A stretch of DNA of 64,000 nt from Candidatus Kapaibacterium sp. Its GTDB lineage: Bacteria > Bacteroidota > Ignavibacteria > Kapaibacteriales > UBA2268. The position numbers and the translations under genes were made by a program. Below, in pieces: positions 41,101-48,492 of this stretch. Numbering within the stretch: position 1 is the stretch's first letter; each line of letters opens with the position of its first letter. The stretch covers positions 1 through 64,000 of the forward strand of contig JAMLHE010000006.1 in assembly GCA_023957315.1 (NCBI GenBank), written 5' to 3'. The notes under the pieces were generated by a model. That model searched no databases and was not told where the DNA came from. It saw nothing but the letters and a program-made list of their open reading frames with translations.

Positions 41101-41375
41101 ATTCAATTGCGACAAGTGTAGAAGAAATTTCTCATACGAGCGATATTACAGTTACTTCCAATTCCGCAAATGGCTTGTTTGAAGTTATGCTCTCTGAAAC
41201 GGTAAACGAAGTGAAGGTTGAAGTTACTGATTATACAGGTAGAACATTGTTACAGAATAATCACCGGAACGTAAACCGATTTGAAATTGATTTGCAAAAG
41301 TATCCTACATCGGTATATTTTGTAAAGCTAACGATTGGCGGCAAATCATTCTACGAAAAATTGATTGTAAAATAA
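38151..41375 (+). CDS. Giant secreted sortilin-like (Asp-box) beta-propeller protein with T9SS sorting domain, copy 3
   Basis: This protein of about 1074 residues begins at the ATG at 38151, with signal peptide MKNILMIAVLMAAFFSAKTA; the frame also has a TTG at 38142. YKQFKRWEQFWLPRTFP closely matches copy 1 (WKQFKRWEHFW). About ten Asp-boxes (LWRSKDAGANW, MYKSFDGGDTW, IYRSTNGGSVW) form the propeller region. Ig-like repeats (YRWSTGETTPTITV, YQWNNGMTDRNITI) and a T9SS tail (KYPTSVYFVKLTIGG) follow. A strong terminator ends the run. Functions of such proteins include adhesion and glycan or peptide handling, and none can be assigned here. Confidence 0.83.
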   Translation: MKNILMIAVLMAAFFSAKTAESQKTFINLSDGNELNFHKIVQMQDDHWGDAPISERKGYKQFKRWEQFWLPRTFPTGNFPEGTEIFEEMRVIDNYSKDDPSLMSTDWQSIGPFNVPNASDEQKGIGRVNVVRLHPQDENELWIGSASGGLWRSKDAGANWETFSFTQFLSLGISDITFSKSNPSIIYVATGDVYGSSGARDFYSIGLIKTTNGGNTWELTNLRRELADQKHVCKVIVHPTDPNNLTVATSEGMYKSFDGGDTWELKSDPVFFIDLKANPENSDVMYASTFSMNNQAGAGNVYLSEDGGMTWASTYSGTNIVRIALAVTPAEPNLVYALIANRNNFGFHSLIESKDAGKTWETVANPTSNGNILGWHNGTLSNDFRGQGQYDLCIAASPTNSREVYVGGINIWKSNNGARNFTKNSHWVALDPNFPYVHADIHELLFNANGSIIYSANDGGIYRSTNGGSVWTSISNGLNITQFYRIGVSQKDVSLSFLAGAQDNGTKRLRFNQWAKVHGGDGMECIIDPNDNSRVYASTYNGQFRRSLNNGNSFVHMLSENNTNEKGAWTTPLILNPQNSATLFAGYQNVWVSRNYGASGSWSKISSISPGSSLIALACAPSDTNVIYAASLTKIFATYNNGANWEEIHTSERAITYLWVDENDSRRIWISKSGYTDYDKVYEINGTEVINMSGNLPNLPINCIIKQEDSPDRLYVGTDIGVFYSDFGSANWKRFGNGLPNVIVNELEVHKNSQRLVAATYGRGIWVTDLIECDGVSPKIKAETEIELCPGETATLSIDGQYSNYRWSTGETTPTITVNKTGAYSIIIDGQDACEIKSKAIFVNVNEVPELKIQSNDSDFICENGETHLFASSGYESYQWNNGMTDRNITITEPGDYFVVGTTIEGCNETSETITVVQKPAPPKPFINHQGNTLVASEAQSYQWYLNGNRLVFERKQTIQYKQIGDYQVEISDEFGCKSMSEPYSIATSVEEISHTSDITVTSNSANGLFEVMLSETVNEVKVEVTDYTGRTLLQNNHRNVNRFEIDLQKYPTSVYFVKLTIGGKSFYEKLIVK

Positions 41376-41398
41376 AAAAAATCAATCATCTTTTAAAC

Positions 41399-41424
41399 AC
41401 CCCCACAGTAGTTGGGGGTTTTTT
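41399..41424 (+). terminator. Rho-independent terminator after the sortilin-like genes
   Basis: A 7-bp stem (ACCCCCA, 41399-41405, with TGGGGGT, 41413-41419), a 7-nt loop and a T-run lie 24 bp after the stop of copy 3 and 30 bp before ruvA. The T-run merges into the ruvA -7 element. Confidence 0.88.
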
Positions 41425-41426
41425 AT

Positions 41427-41434
41427 TATTTTTG
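41427..41434 (+). promoter_or_regulatory. TAnnTTTG -7 element (TATTTTTG) before ruvA
   Basis: TATTTTTG lies 20 bp before the ruvA ATG and directly after the terminator T-run, so the leader would be only about a dozen bases. A GGAGA ribosome-binding site sits between the element and the ATG. Position and consensus match are the only evidence. Confidence 0.45.
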
Positions 41435-41453
41435 CTGATATGGAGAGCAAAAT

Positions 41454-42056
41454 ATGATATATGCATTAGAAGGAAAATTATTCAACAAGACTTCCACCGA
41501 AATAGTTGTGAATTGCAACGGAATTCACTATTTGGCAGGAATTTCGCTCAATACATTTGAAAAATTACCCGTCGTAGGCAGTCCCGTTTTCGTCTTCACA
41601 TATCACCAAACCCGAGAAGATGGTACCTTTTTGTTTGGCTTTTCGGATGTAAATGAATTGGAATTATTCAAATTGCTAATCTCTATTTCGGGCATTGGTC
41701 CCAAAAGTGCACTTGGCATTTTGTCCTCTGTTACACCTGATGATTTCCATGATATATTGTTATCCAAAGATTTGAACAGATTGACCAAGTTTCCGGGAAT
41801 TGGCAAAAAAACTGCCGAACGAATACTATTCGAGCTCGGTGACAAATCATTGGCAATAATTGCCAAATTCAGCAAATCCGACAAAAAAATCGGTCTTTCG
41901 TCCAATGTAGATGATGCAATAGCAGCACTTTCGTCATTGGGTTATAATCATGCAGTTGCGGAGAAATCCGTAAAAGCTGTAATCCGAGATGGCGATAGTC
42001 AGAATCTGTCAACGGAAGATATTATCAAACTTGCCTTAAAATTTCAAATGAGATAG
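41454..42056 (+). CDS. ruvA: Holliday junction branch migration protein RuvA
   Basis: This 200-residue RuvA has an N-terminal OB-fold (MIYALEGKLFNKTSTEIVVN). The two helix-hairpin-helix motifs ISISGIGPKSALGILS and LTKFPGIGKKTAERILFEL bind the four-way junction. The small C-terminal domain (DDAIAALSSLGYNHAVAEKS) contacts RuvB. A GGAGA site precedes the ATG. ruvB and ruvC are not adjacent. The HisA-like gene follows after 2 bp. Confidence 0.95.
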   Translation: MIYALEGKLFNKTSTEIVVNCNGIHYLAGISLNTFEKLPVVGSPVFVFTYHQTREDGTFLFGFSDVNELELFKLLISISGIGPKSALGILSSVTPDDFHDILLSKDLNRLTKFPGIGKKTAERILFELGDKSLAIIAKFSKSDKKIGLSSNVDDAIAALSSLGYNHAVAEKSVKAVIRDGDSQNLSTEDIIKLALKFQMR

Positions 42057-42058
42057 CC

Positions 42059-42796
42059 ATGTTATTAGTTATACCTGCAATAGAGATGAGAAATGGAATT
42101 TGCTTCGGTTGTATCCAAGGCGAAGCAGGCACTTCTGACTATTACCAAGAGTTGTTCGAGAATCCATTGCTCTTGGTGAAGCTCATGAGAGAAGAGAATT
42201 CCAAGGCACTTCATGTATATGATTATGATTCATTTCATTCAGACGAAAGCACTTCAAATCTTAAATCCATTCTGAACCTAAGCCAAAATTTCGATATACC
42301 GATTCAACTTCATACAAAATACATTGATGCAAATCACTGTAAAATGCTGCTTGATAGTGGAATTTATCGCCTTATTATAAATGAATTGAATCATGAAAAC
42401 CTGCAAACTGTCGCGAGTTTATTGAAATCCTATTCGCCATCAAGAATCGTTTTCTGGTGCGAACTTGACCAACAGAACAATTTAGTGGACAAAGATGGTA
42501 GAGCATTAGATGATTATCTGAAGCAAATTCAGAGTATTGGGGGCAAAAGAATTGTAGTAAAATATACTGACAGGTTGTTTGACGATTCTTGTTACGAATT
42601 TACAAAAGAATTGTATCGAAATTATCATATGAAAATATCACTTTATGAGGGAGTTTATGAAGCTGAGGATTTGATAATGCTCAATAAAGATACAACAAAA
42701 GGCATTGATTCGGTGATTATGTCGGAATCTCTTTACCAAAATTGCTTCCCTTGTCAGAAAATTTGGAGATTAGCAGAATCAAAATTGATGAACTAA
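42059..42796 (+). CDS. HisA-like TIM-barrel protein, degenerate
   Basis: This 245-residue protein aligns at its N-terminus with HisA/HisF isomerases (LLVIPAIEMRNGICFGCIQG, compare the family IPAIDLKxGKCVRLxQG). The usual catalytic aspartate is a glutamate here. The second catalytic aspartate segment and the glycine-rich phosphate-binding motifs of the later strands are not recognisable. It keeps a barrel-like strand/helix rhythm (ALHVYDYDSF, IQLHTKYIDA, RIVFWCELDQ, RIVVKYTDRL). No histidine biosynthesis genes lie nearby, and it is packed 2 bp behind ruvA. It may be a repurposed or non-catalytic HisA relative. I am sure it is a gene, less so of its function. Confidence 0.6.
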   Translation: MLLVIPAIEMRNGICFGCIQGEAGTSDYYQELFENPLLLVKLMREENSKALHVYDYDSFHSDESTSNLKSILNLSQNFDIPIQLHTKYIDANHCKMLLDSGIYRLIINELNHENLQTVASLLKSYSPSRIVFWCELDQQNNLVDKDGRALDDYLKQIQSIGGKRIVVKYTDRLFDDSCYEFTKELYRNYHMKISLYEGVYEAEDLIMLNKDTTKGIDSVIMSESLYQNCFPCQKIWRLAESKLMN

Positions 42797-42921
42797 ATTG
42801 CTATAAAGTGATAAATGATTTTATCTGATAAGGATAATTTCGTATTTTGCATATTGAAAATTTTACGATTTCATTAAAAAGTTATTGAAATATTTATAAT
42901 AAATAAAGCGGAGCATTTAAT

Positions 42922-43614
42922 ATGCCTCATTTTTTTATAGATGGGAAAAAAATTGAAACCAAACAGGGCAAGACAGTAATCGAAGCCGCCTACGAGAATG
43001 GTTTGCAAATTCCCCATTTTTGTTGGCATCCTGAGTTGTCTGTATCCGGTAACTGTAGAATGTGCTTGGTTGAAATTGGAATGCCTAAGAGATTGCCTGA
43101 CGGTACTCCGGAAAATGATGAAAATGGCAATCCTATGGTCAATTACTTCCCCAAGCTTCAAATTGCTTGTGCTACACCCGTTACAGATGGGATGTATGTC
43201 AATACCAACAATGCAAAAGTAGTCGAAGCTCAAGAAGCAGTAATGGAATTTTTGTTGATTAACCATCCTCTTGATTGTCCGATTTGTGACGAAGCAGGCG
43301 AATGCAAACTTCAAGATTACGCTTTCAGGTATTCTGATGGAGAAAGCCGTTTCGACGAAATGAAAAATCACAAGGATAAACGCCAGAAATGGGGTCCCAA
43401 TGTGATGTTCGATGCCGAACGCTGCATTTCATGTTCCAGATGTATTCGATATTCCCAAGAAATTGCCAAGCAAGATGTGTTGACATTTGTCCAAAGAGGC
43501 GACCATGTCACGATTAAGTTATTCGATGGAACTCAACTTGATAACCCATATTCAATGAACGTTATCGAGATTTGTCCCGTTGGTGCATTGACAAGCCCTG
43601 ACTTCAGATTCTAA
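42922..43614 (+). CDS. nuoG: NADH-quinone oxidoreductase subunit G, N-terminal part (iron-sulfur domains)
   Basis: These 230 residues hold the complete N-terminal iron-sulfur region of NuoG. The [2Fe-2S] ligands lie in FCWHPELSVSGNCRMC with a further cysteine in QIACATPV. The His-Cys3 cluster is in NHPLDCPICDEAGECKLQDY. A [4Fe-4S] site is in CISCSRCIRYSQE with CPVGAL. The subunit passes electrons from NuoF towards the quinone arm of complex I. The frame ends at a TAA (43612-43614) just where homologues continue with RVW and a further cysteine cluster. That continuation is visible in the same frame past the stop, so this is the first part of a broken nuoG. nuoE and nuoF are not in the window. 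Confidence 0.85.
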   Translation: MPHFFIDGKKIETKQGKTVIEAAYENGLQIPHFCWHPELSVSGNCRMCLVEIGMPKRLPDGTPENDENGNPMVNYFPKLQIACATPVTDGMYVNTNNAKVVEAQEAVMEFLLINHPLDCPICDEAGECKLQDYAFRYSDGESRFDEMKNHKDKRQKWGPNVMFDAERCISCSRCIRYSQEIAKQDVLTFVQRGDHVTIKLFDGTQLDNPYSMNVIEICPVGALTSPDFRF

Positions 43615-43749
43615 CGTGTCTGGGACGCAGGCTTCAATGATTCTATTTCATTGCCGGTCGACCAGAAGCTCAACGGCTAAGTTAGGTGTCGCAATAACGA
43701 AATTCTGAGAATCGAGCCGCGCACTAACCCATATGTCAACAGACATTGG

Positions 43750-44694
43750 TTGACTGATGACGCACGATTGAACACTTATGAATTTGTAAACAAAAATCGT
43801 ATCGTTCAGCCCTTAATCAAGCAAGGCACAGAGCATTTTCCTGCAAGTTGGCAAGAAGCTTGTCAAGCCGTTGCTAACGGTATATCGAGCTTCAAACCGA
43901 ATGAAATAATGTTTCTTGCCTCAGCCAAAGCTACTAACGAAGACAATTATGCCTTTATGAAACTTGCCCGTCAGGTGGTCAAATCTCCAAATATTGATTT
44001 TCTCGAACACACTGACCAATCCTTCAACGATGAATTTTTCTTAGCTGTTGCAGATAGAACTCCTAATTCAACCGGTGCAATTGCCGTCGGTATCAAGAGT
44101 GATGAAAGCAACATAAAAGCGAAGGAACTTTCCGAAAACATCAAAAAAGGGTATATTAGGGCATTAGTTATACTTGAAGAAGACTTCAAACATCACGAGC
44201 ATATTATTGAATCTCTCGATAATTTGGAATTTCTCGTAGTGCTGCATTATAATCACAATAAAATTTCCGCAAAAGCTCATGTAGTGCTTCCGGCTTCTAC
44301 ATATGCAGAAATCGAAGGTACATATACCAACAAGGATAGACGTGTCCAACATCTCAGTCCCGCATTGGTAACCAAAGAAAATCTGCGATTTATGGGCATG
44401 AAAATGAGCCGTCTCGATAAATTCGGTGCTTATAATGACCAATGGACTCAGCACGAATTGCGAGATTGCAAGCAAAGTTGGAGAATAATTGCGACAATTG
44501 CAAATATGCTTGGTACTGACTGGAAATTTAAGAATTCTGAAGATATATTTGATGAAATTTGTGAAAAAATTCCATTATTTGCAAAGATGTCTTACGATAA
44601 GTTATTAGAATATCAGGGTTTAGTTTTGGGCAAGGGGGATAATCCCGACCCGAAATTAATTAATTACGAATCTCATGTTTTTAAACCACAATAA
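43750..44694 (+). CDS. nuoG: NADH-quinone oxidoreductase subunit G, C-terminal part
   Basis: This part of 314 residues or more is the molybdopterin-oxidoreductase-like portion of NuoG: FLASAKATNEDNYAFMKLAR, then LVVLHYNHNKISAKAHVVLP and TYAEIEGTYTNKDRRVQ, the segment typical of the end of this domain. The first start codon in the open piece is a TTG at 43750, but matching sequence begins upstream at about 43691, directly after the second stop. It is therefore a continuation of the gene above, not an independent protein. nuoH follows after 29 bp. Confidence 0.75.
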   Translation: MTDDARLNTYEFVNKNRIVQPLIKQGTEHFPASWQEACQAVANGISSFKPNEIMFLASAKATNEDNYAFMKLARQVVKSPNIDFLEHTDQSFNDEFFLAVADRTPNSTGAIAVGIKSDESNIKAKELSENIKKGYIRALVILEEDFKHHEHIIESLDNLEFLVVLHYNHNKISAKAHVVLPASTYAEIEGTYTNKDRRVQHLSPALVTKENLRFMGMKMSRLDKFGAYNDQWTQHELRDCKQSWRIIATIANMLGTDWKFKNSEDIFDEICEKIPLFAKMSYDKLLEYQGLVLGKGDNPDPKLINYESHVFKPQ

Positions 44695-44723
44695 ATATTA
44701 TTAACCAAGAAATAAATTAAGAA

Positions 44724-45776
44724 ATGAATGATTTATTATGGATAACAATCGAAGCACTCGTCAAAGGGCTTGCCATAGTGATGGCAATACAACTTATGGC
44801 GGCTTTAAATGTGTATCTCGAGCGTAAGGTTTCGGCTTTCATACAGGGAAGAATCGGACCAAATAGGGTAGGACCCTGGGGCACATTGCAACCATTCGCA
44901 GATGTAGCAAAATTATTTTTGAAAGAAGATTTGGTGCCTGCAGCAGCGGATAGGTTTTTCCACTCATTAGCTCCGGTGATTGCTTTGGGAGTTGCTTTGG
45001 CGACTTGGGCAGTAATACCTTTTTCGAGCTACATCCAATTAGAAGACCGAATAATTTATCTCGGAATCGCTCCGGATTTGAATATCGGGATACTTTATGT
45101 ATTGGCGATGACTTCTTTAGGTGTTTACGGGATAACCCTCGCCGGGTGGTCATCTAACAATAAGTATTCTTTATTGGGTGGACTTCGTTCATCAGCCCAG
45201 ATGATTTCCTACGAACTTTCGATGGGTCTTTCGTTAATCGGGACTGTATTGATTGTCGGCTCATTCTCCATAAACGATTTTGTTGAATTTCAACAAGGTT
45301 GGGGAGGAATGAGATGGCTGATTTTCTTACAACCGGTCGGTTTTATAATATTTTTAATTGCTGCATTTGCTGAAACAAACAGAGCTCCTTTTGACTTGCC
45401 TGAAGCAGAACCCGAACTTGTTGGCGGATTCAACACCGAATATTCGGGTATGAAATTCGGAATGTTCTTTTTGGCAGAATATGCTAATATGACTACATCC
45501 TCAGTGTTAATTGTGTTATTATACTTGGGTGGTTGGTCAATTCCATTTGCATACGAAGCATTAGGATTGCAAGAAGGCTCGATTCTTATGGCAGTAGCGC
45601 ATTTCTTAGTCTTCTTTGCAAAAGTATTGTTCGTGCTATTTTTCTTCATTTGGGTTCGTTGGTCAATACCGCGTTTCCGTTATGACCAATTGATGAATTT
45701 GGGTTGGAAGGTTCTATTGCCATTGGCAATTGTAAATGTGGTAGTCACTGCTTTAGGTGTATTGTTTTTTATGTAA
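44724..45776 (+). CDS. nuoH: NADH-quinone oxidoreductase subunit H
   Basis: This 350-residue membrane subunit with about eight helices forms the quinone-binding chamber at the arm junction of complex I. LNVYLERKVSAFIQGRIGPN, VGPWGTLQPFADVAKLFLKE, FAETNRAPFDLPEAEPELVG and YSGMKFGMFFLAEY are the NuoH signatures, including the acidic loop lining the quinone channel. It sits between nuoG and nuoI. The other membrane subunits are not present. Confidence 0.96.
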   Translation: MNDLLWITIEALVKGLAIVMAIQLMAALNVYLERKVSAFIQGRIGPNRVGPWGTLQPFADVAKLFLKEDLVPAAADRFFHSLAPVIALGVALATWAVIPFSSYIQLEDRIIYLGIAPDLNIGILYVLAMTSLGVYGITLAGWSSNNKYSLLGGLRSSAQMISYELSMGLSLIGTVLIVGSFSINDFVEFQQGWGGMRWLIFLQPVGFIIFLIAAFAETNRAPFDLPEAEPELVGGFNTEYSGMKFGMFFLAEYANMTTSSVLIVLLYLGGWSIPFAYEALGLQEGSILMAVAHFLVFFAKVLFVLFFFIWVRWSIPRFRYDQLMNLGWKVLLPLAIVNVVVTALGVLFFM

Positions 45777-45836
45777 AAATTACTTAATGTAGTTTTTATT
45801 CTAAGATGTTTTATAAATGAATATAAAAGGTGTTCG

Positions 45837-46334
45837 ATGAATAACACTAAAAATACAGAAGTCGAAAGAAGAAGTTTTTGGGAAAAATTATATATCCCCG
45901 AAATTGCCAAAGGTTTGGGATTGACATTAGCAGAAATGTTCAAACCAAAATTTACTCGTCAGTATCCTGAAGAACGTTGGGAGCCATTGGGCTCGTATCG
46001 TGGCAGACCAGTACTCGTTGACGATGTTGATGGCGAACGTTGCGTAGCTTGTGGGCTATGCTCACGCGTATGCCCGGCATTAGCTATAGAAGTTCAAGCC
46101 GATGAGACTGACCGCGAAAAGGAAAGATTCCCGGTGAAATTTGAAATAAATATGTTGCGATGTATTTACTGCGGATTTTGCGAGGAAGTTTGTCCCGAAG
46201 AAGCAATTGTTATGAGCAAAGATTACGAGCTCGTGTTCCAAAGACAAGAAGATGCGCTTATGAACAAAGAACAATTGCTCGTTCCGGTTGCTCAACTGCA
46301 AGATAGATTAGAGTTTTTACGCCAATATAGATAG
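45837..46334 (+). CDS. nuoI: NADH-quinone oxidoreductase subunit I
   Basis: This 165-residue protein has two [4Fe-4S] ferredoxin motifs, [18 protein letters not shown] and [18 protein letters not shown], which hold clusters N6a and N6b that feed the quinone site. The N-terminal helix ([20 protein letters not shown]) lies along the membrane, and RYPEERW-type sequence (QYPEERWEP) precedes the clusters. It is the last complex I gene here. The remaining nuo genes must be elsewhere in the genome. Confidence 0.95.
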   Translation: MNNTKNTEVERRSFWEKLYIPEIAKGLGLTLAEMFKPKFTRQYPEERWEPLGSYRGRPVLVDDVDGERCVACGLCSRVCPALAIEVQADETDREKERFPVKFEINMLRCIYCGFCEEVCPEEAIVMSKDYELVFQRQEDALMNKEQLLVPVAQLQDRLEFLRQYR

Positions 46335-46407
46335 TTAAAATTGTAAACAAAGATACCGAAGCAATTCAATGTTTCGGTTAGTTTTCTAATATTTGGGAGT
46401 ATTTAAT

Positions 46408-48120
46408 ATGAAATTTTTTATGCCTTTAGCCCTGATAACATTGTTAATGATGGGAGTAATCTCATGTGGGGAAAATGCCGAACAGTTAAGAAATGAGGAA
46501 ATTGCAAAGATGGAACAAGAATTTTCAACATTCGCAGATTCGCTGGAAAAAGTTATTGCTGTAGAATATACCGAAGTTTGCACTAAGTATTGGGAAGCAT
46601 CACTAAATTCCAACGAAGAAAATTGGAATTATTTTTCGCAAGCGGACATGAAATTCAACGAGATTTTAGCCAATAAGAGTAACTTCGAAACTCTCAAAAA
46701 ATTCAAGGAAAGTAATAATATTACTGACTCTTTATTGGCAAGGAGAATGGAAGTTTTGTACTTAGGAATGCTATCAAAACAAATTGATACTGCCAAATTG
46801 AACAGATTATCTACGATGCAAGCCCAAATCGAAAACAAATACTCCAACTATAGAGCGAAAGTCGGAAATAGAGAATTGACCGATAACCAAGTCGAAGAGG
46901 TATTGAAAACATCTAAAAATCAAAAAGAACTCCAAGCAACTTGGTTAGCTCATAAAGACATAGGTCCAATTGTAAAAGAGGACATTTTGAACCTTGTACG
47001 TGTAAGAAATGAAATTGCTCACGAATTAGGCTACAAAAACTATCACGAAATGAGCCTTAAACTTAGCGAACAAGACCCTGCACAAATCGAAAATCTGTTT
47101 GACGAATTAGACGCTTTGACTCGCGATACTTTCGTCAAGTTAAAAGGTGAAATTGATACTTTTTTAGCTGCTCAAAACAAAATCAAAGTCGAGCAATTAA
47201 TGCCTTGGCACTACCAAAATCGCTATTTCCAAGAAGCTCCGAAAATCTATGAAGTTGATATGGACAAATACTACAAAGACCAAGATTTGGTAAAATTGTC
47301 AGTAGATTATTTCCAATCGCTCAATTTGCCGATTGATGACTTAGTAGCCAAAAGTGATTTGTTCGAAAAACCAAACAAAAATCAACATGCTTATTGCATC
47401 AACATTGACCGCCACGCAAAAGACATCAGAGTTTTGTGCAATGTAGTACCAAATGCGCGTTGGGGCGAAACTATGCTTCACGAATACGGACACGCACTTT
47501 ACGAATACCATTACGATGCTGCATTGCCTTGGTCGCTCAAAGAACCTGCACACATCTTCACAACCGAAGCAATTGCGATGTTGTTCGGCAGAATGGCATC
47601 GGACCCATCATGGTTGCAATCAATGATTGGCATCAGCGAAGCAGAAAAAGACAGTATCGCTGAAACTTGCCACAATATCCTGAAGCTTCAACAACTCGTT
47701 TTCAGCCGCTGGTCACAAGTAATGTACAGATTTGAAAAAGAACTTTATGCTAATCCAGAGCAAGATTTGAACACACTTTGGTGGTCATTGGTCGAAAAAT
47801 ATCAAATGATGAAGAAACCCGAAGGCAGAGACATGCCGGATTGGGCAACAAAAATTCATATTGCGACATCGCCATGCTACTACCATAACTATCATTTGGG
47901 CGAATTGCTCGCATCGCAATTATATAATACAATCACAACGAAAGTATTGAAAGATGTGCCAAATGCAAACCCGGGCTTAGTCGGGCATCCCGAAGTCGGC
48001 GAATATCTAATCAAAAACGTTTTCCAACCCGGCAAACGCTATTTGTGGAACGATATGATAGAAAAAGCAACCGGCGAAAAGCTCACTCCAAAATACTACG
48101 CAATCCAATTTGTAGATTAG
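46408..48120 (+). CDS. M2-family (ACE-like) zinc metallopeptidase lipoprotein
   Basis: This protein of about 570 residues has a lipoprotein signal (MKFFMPLALITLLMMGVISC, acylated cysteine at residue 20). A helical peptidase domain carries the zinc motif MLHEYGHALYE (near residue 357). The downstream TTEAIAMLFGRM provides the third ligand glutamate. WWSLVEKYQ and the C-terminal HNYHLGELLASQLY also match the M2 (peptidyl-dipeptidase A) family. It is likely attached to the outer or inner membrane and trims peptides. The ATG at 46408 has GGGAG 8 bases ahead, so it is preferred to the TTG at 46393. A strong terminator follows. Confidence 0.86.
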   Translation: MKFFMPLALITLLMMGVISCGENAEQLRNEEIAKMEQEFSTFADSLEKVIAVEYTEVCTKYWEASLNSNEENWNYFSQADMKFNEILANKSNFETLKKFKESNNITDSLLARRMEVLYLGMLSKQIDTAKLNRLSTMQAQIENKYSNYRAKVGNRELTDNQVEEVLKTSKNQKELQATWLAHKDIGPIVKEDILNLVRVRNEIAHELGYKNYHEMSLKLSEQDPAQIENLFDELDALTRDTFVKLKGEIDTFLAAQNKIKVEQLMPWHYQNRYFQEAPKIYEVDMDKYYKDQDLVKLSVDYFQSLNLPIDDLVAKSDLFEKPNKNQHAYCINIDRHAKDIRVLCNVVPNARWGETMLHEYGHALYEYHYDAALPWSLKEPAHIFTTEAIAMLFGRMASDPSWLQSMIGISEAEKDSIAETCHNILKLQQLVFSRWSQVMYRFEKELYANPEQDLNTLWWSLVEKYQMMKKPEGRDMPDWATKIHIATSPCYYHNYHLGELLASQLYNTITTKVLKDVPNANPGLVGHPEVGEYLIKNVFQPGKRYLWNDMIEKATGEKLTPKYYAIQFVD

Positions 48121-48146
48121 TTTTTAATTCGTTTCCGAATTTCAAG

Positions 48147-48176
48147 AAGCTGTCCAAATGGGCAGCTTTTTTTTTT
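48147..48176 (+). terminator. Rho-independent terminator after the M2 peptidase
   Basis: Arms AAGCTGTCC (48147-48155) and GGGCAGCTT (48160-48168) pair fully with one G-T, with a 4-nt loop and a run of ten Ts. It marks the left edge of the repeat island. Confidence 0.88.
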
Positions 48177-48183
48177 GCCCTGT

Positions 48184-48216
48184 AGATGTGCCACACCTCG
48201 CAGGTGTGGCACATCT
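48184..48216. repeat. Perfect 15-bp inverted repeat
   Basis: AGATGTGCCACACCT and its exact reverse complement are separated by 3 bases. There is no T-run, so it is not a terminator, and no gene start follows for hundreds of bases. It is the first of several palindromes in the 48.1-49.1 kb non-coding stretch and could be a repetitive extragenic palindrome or a transposase target. Confidence 0.85.
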
Positions 48217-48326
48217 GAAATGTAGGGACTGCAACAGTGTTCTGTCTGAAACATAGCCCATGAATTTATTCGTGGGAAATTATAGTCTAGAACTATGATT
48301 TTTTTGATTTGAATGATTATTATGAT
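48212..48326. repeat. Long direct repeat, copy A (about 110 bp)
   Basis: This stretch, beginning CTGAAATGTAGGGAC and ending with CTATGATTTTTTTGATT and a further ATGATT run, recurs at 48493-48608 in the same direction with scattered differences. It includes a hairpin-like core around CCCATGAATT and ATTCGTGGG. No reading frame spans either copy. The terminal part containing GAACTATGATT recurs inverted twice more around the DUF2283 cassette. Confidence 0.8.
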
Positions 48327-48339
48327 ATGCTTGCTTAAC

Positions 48340-48366
48340 CTTCCGAAGGTTCGAAACCTTCGGAAG
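48340..48366. repeat. Perfect 12-bp inverted repeat with TTCCGAAGG core
   Basis: CTTCCGAAGGTT and its exact reverse complement flank 3 bases. The arms are themselves nearly palindromic. Shorter relatives of the TTCGGAA/TTCCGAA core appear at 48646, 48855-48867 and 48920-48932, which suggests one short repeat family scattered across this spacer. Confidence 0.8.
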
Positions 48367-48405
48367 CTTTCGTCTAATCTTTGTTACACCTACCGGGACA
48401 TTACA

Positions 48406-48488
48406 ATTCATCCGATGACTCCAAGTTCACAAGTGCGGCACATTTGTTAGAGATAATTCATCTGTTGATTCCAAGTCATCGGATGAAT
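48406..48488. repeat. 15-bp inverted repeat arms 53 bases apart (ATTCATCCGATGACT)
   Basis: ATTCATCCGATGACT at 48406-48420 is exactly inverted at 48474-48488. A partial direct copy (AATTCATCTGTTGATTCCAAG) lies just before the right arm. The inner segment contains no recognisable gene. The layout resembles remnants of stacked palindromic elements. Confidence 0.75.
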
Positions 48489-48492
48489 ATGG

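Larger units (their letters stand above)
42922..44694 (+). pseudogene. nuoG: nuoG as a single locus, interrupted by two in-frame stops (disruption or sequence error)
   Basis: The two open parts are in the same frame (591 codons in total) and separated by about 22 codons lying between TAA at 43612-43614 and TAA at 43678-43680. Between the stops the frame reads RVWDAGF and on to a poorly matching stretch. After the second stop it returns to RNNEILRIEPR, as expected for NuoG. Shifting one base at 43676-43690 gives AKLGV directly before RNNE, so a base was probably gained before 43676 and one lost near 43690. The damaged stretch is where homologues carry the CxxC..C cluster of the molybdopterin-type domain. 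Confidence 0.7.

Noticed and set aside
42874..43371. 165-codon minus-strand ORF across the start of nuoG
   Set aside because: It is antisense to the conserved iron-sulfur domains. The cysteine-rich composition reflects the opposite frame.
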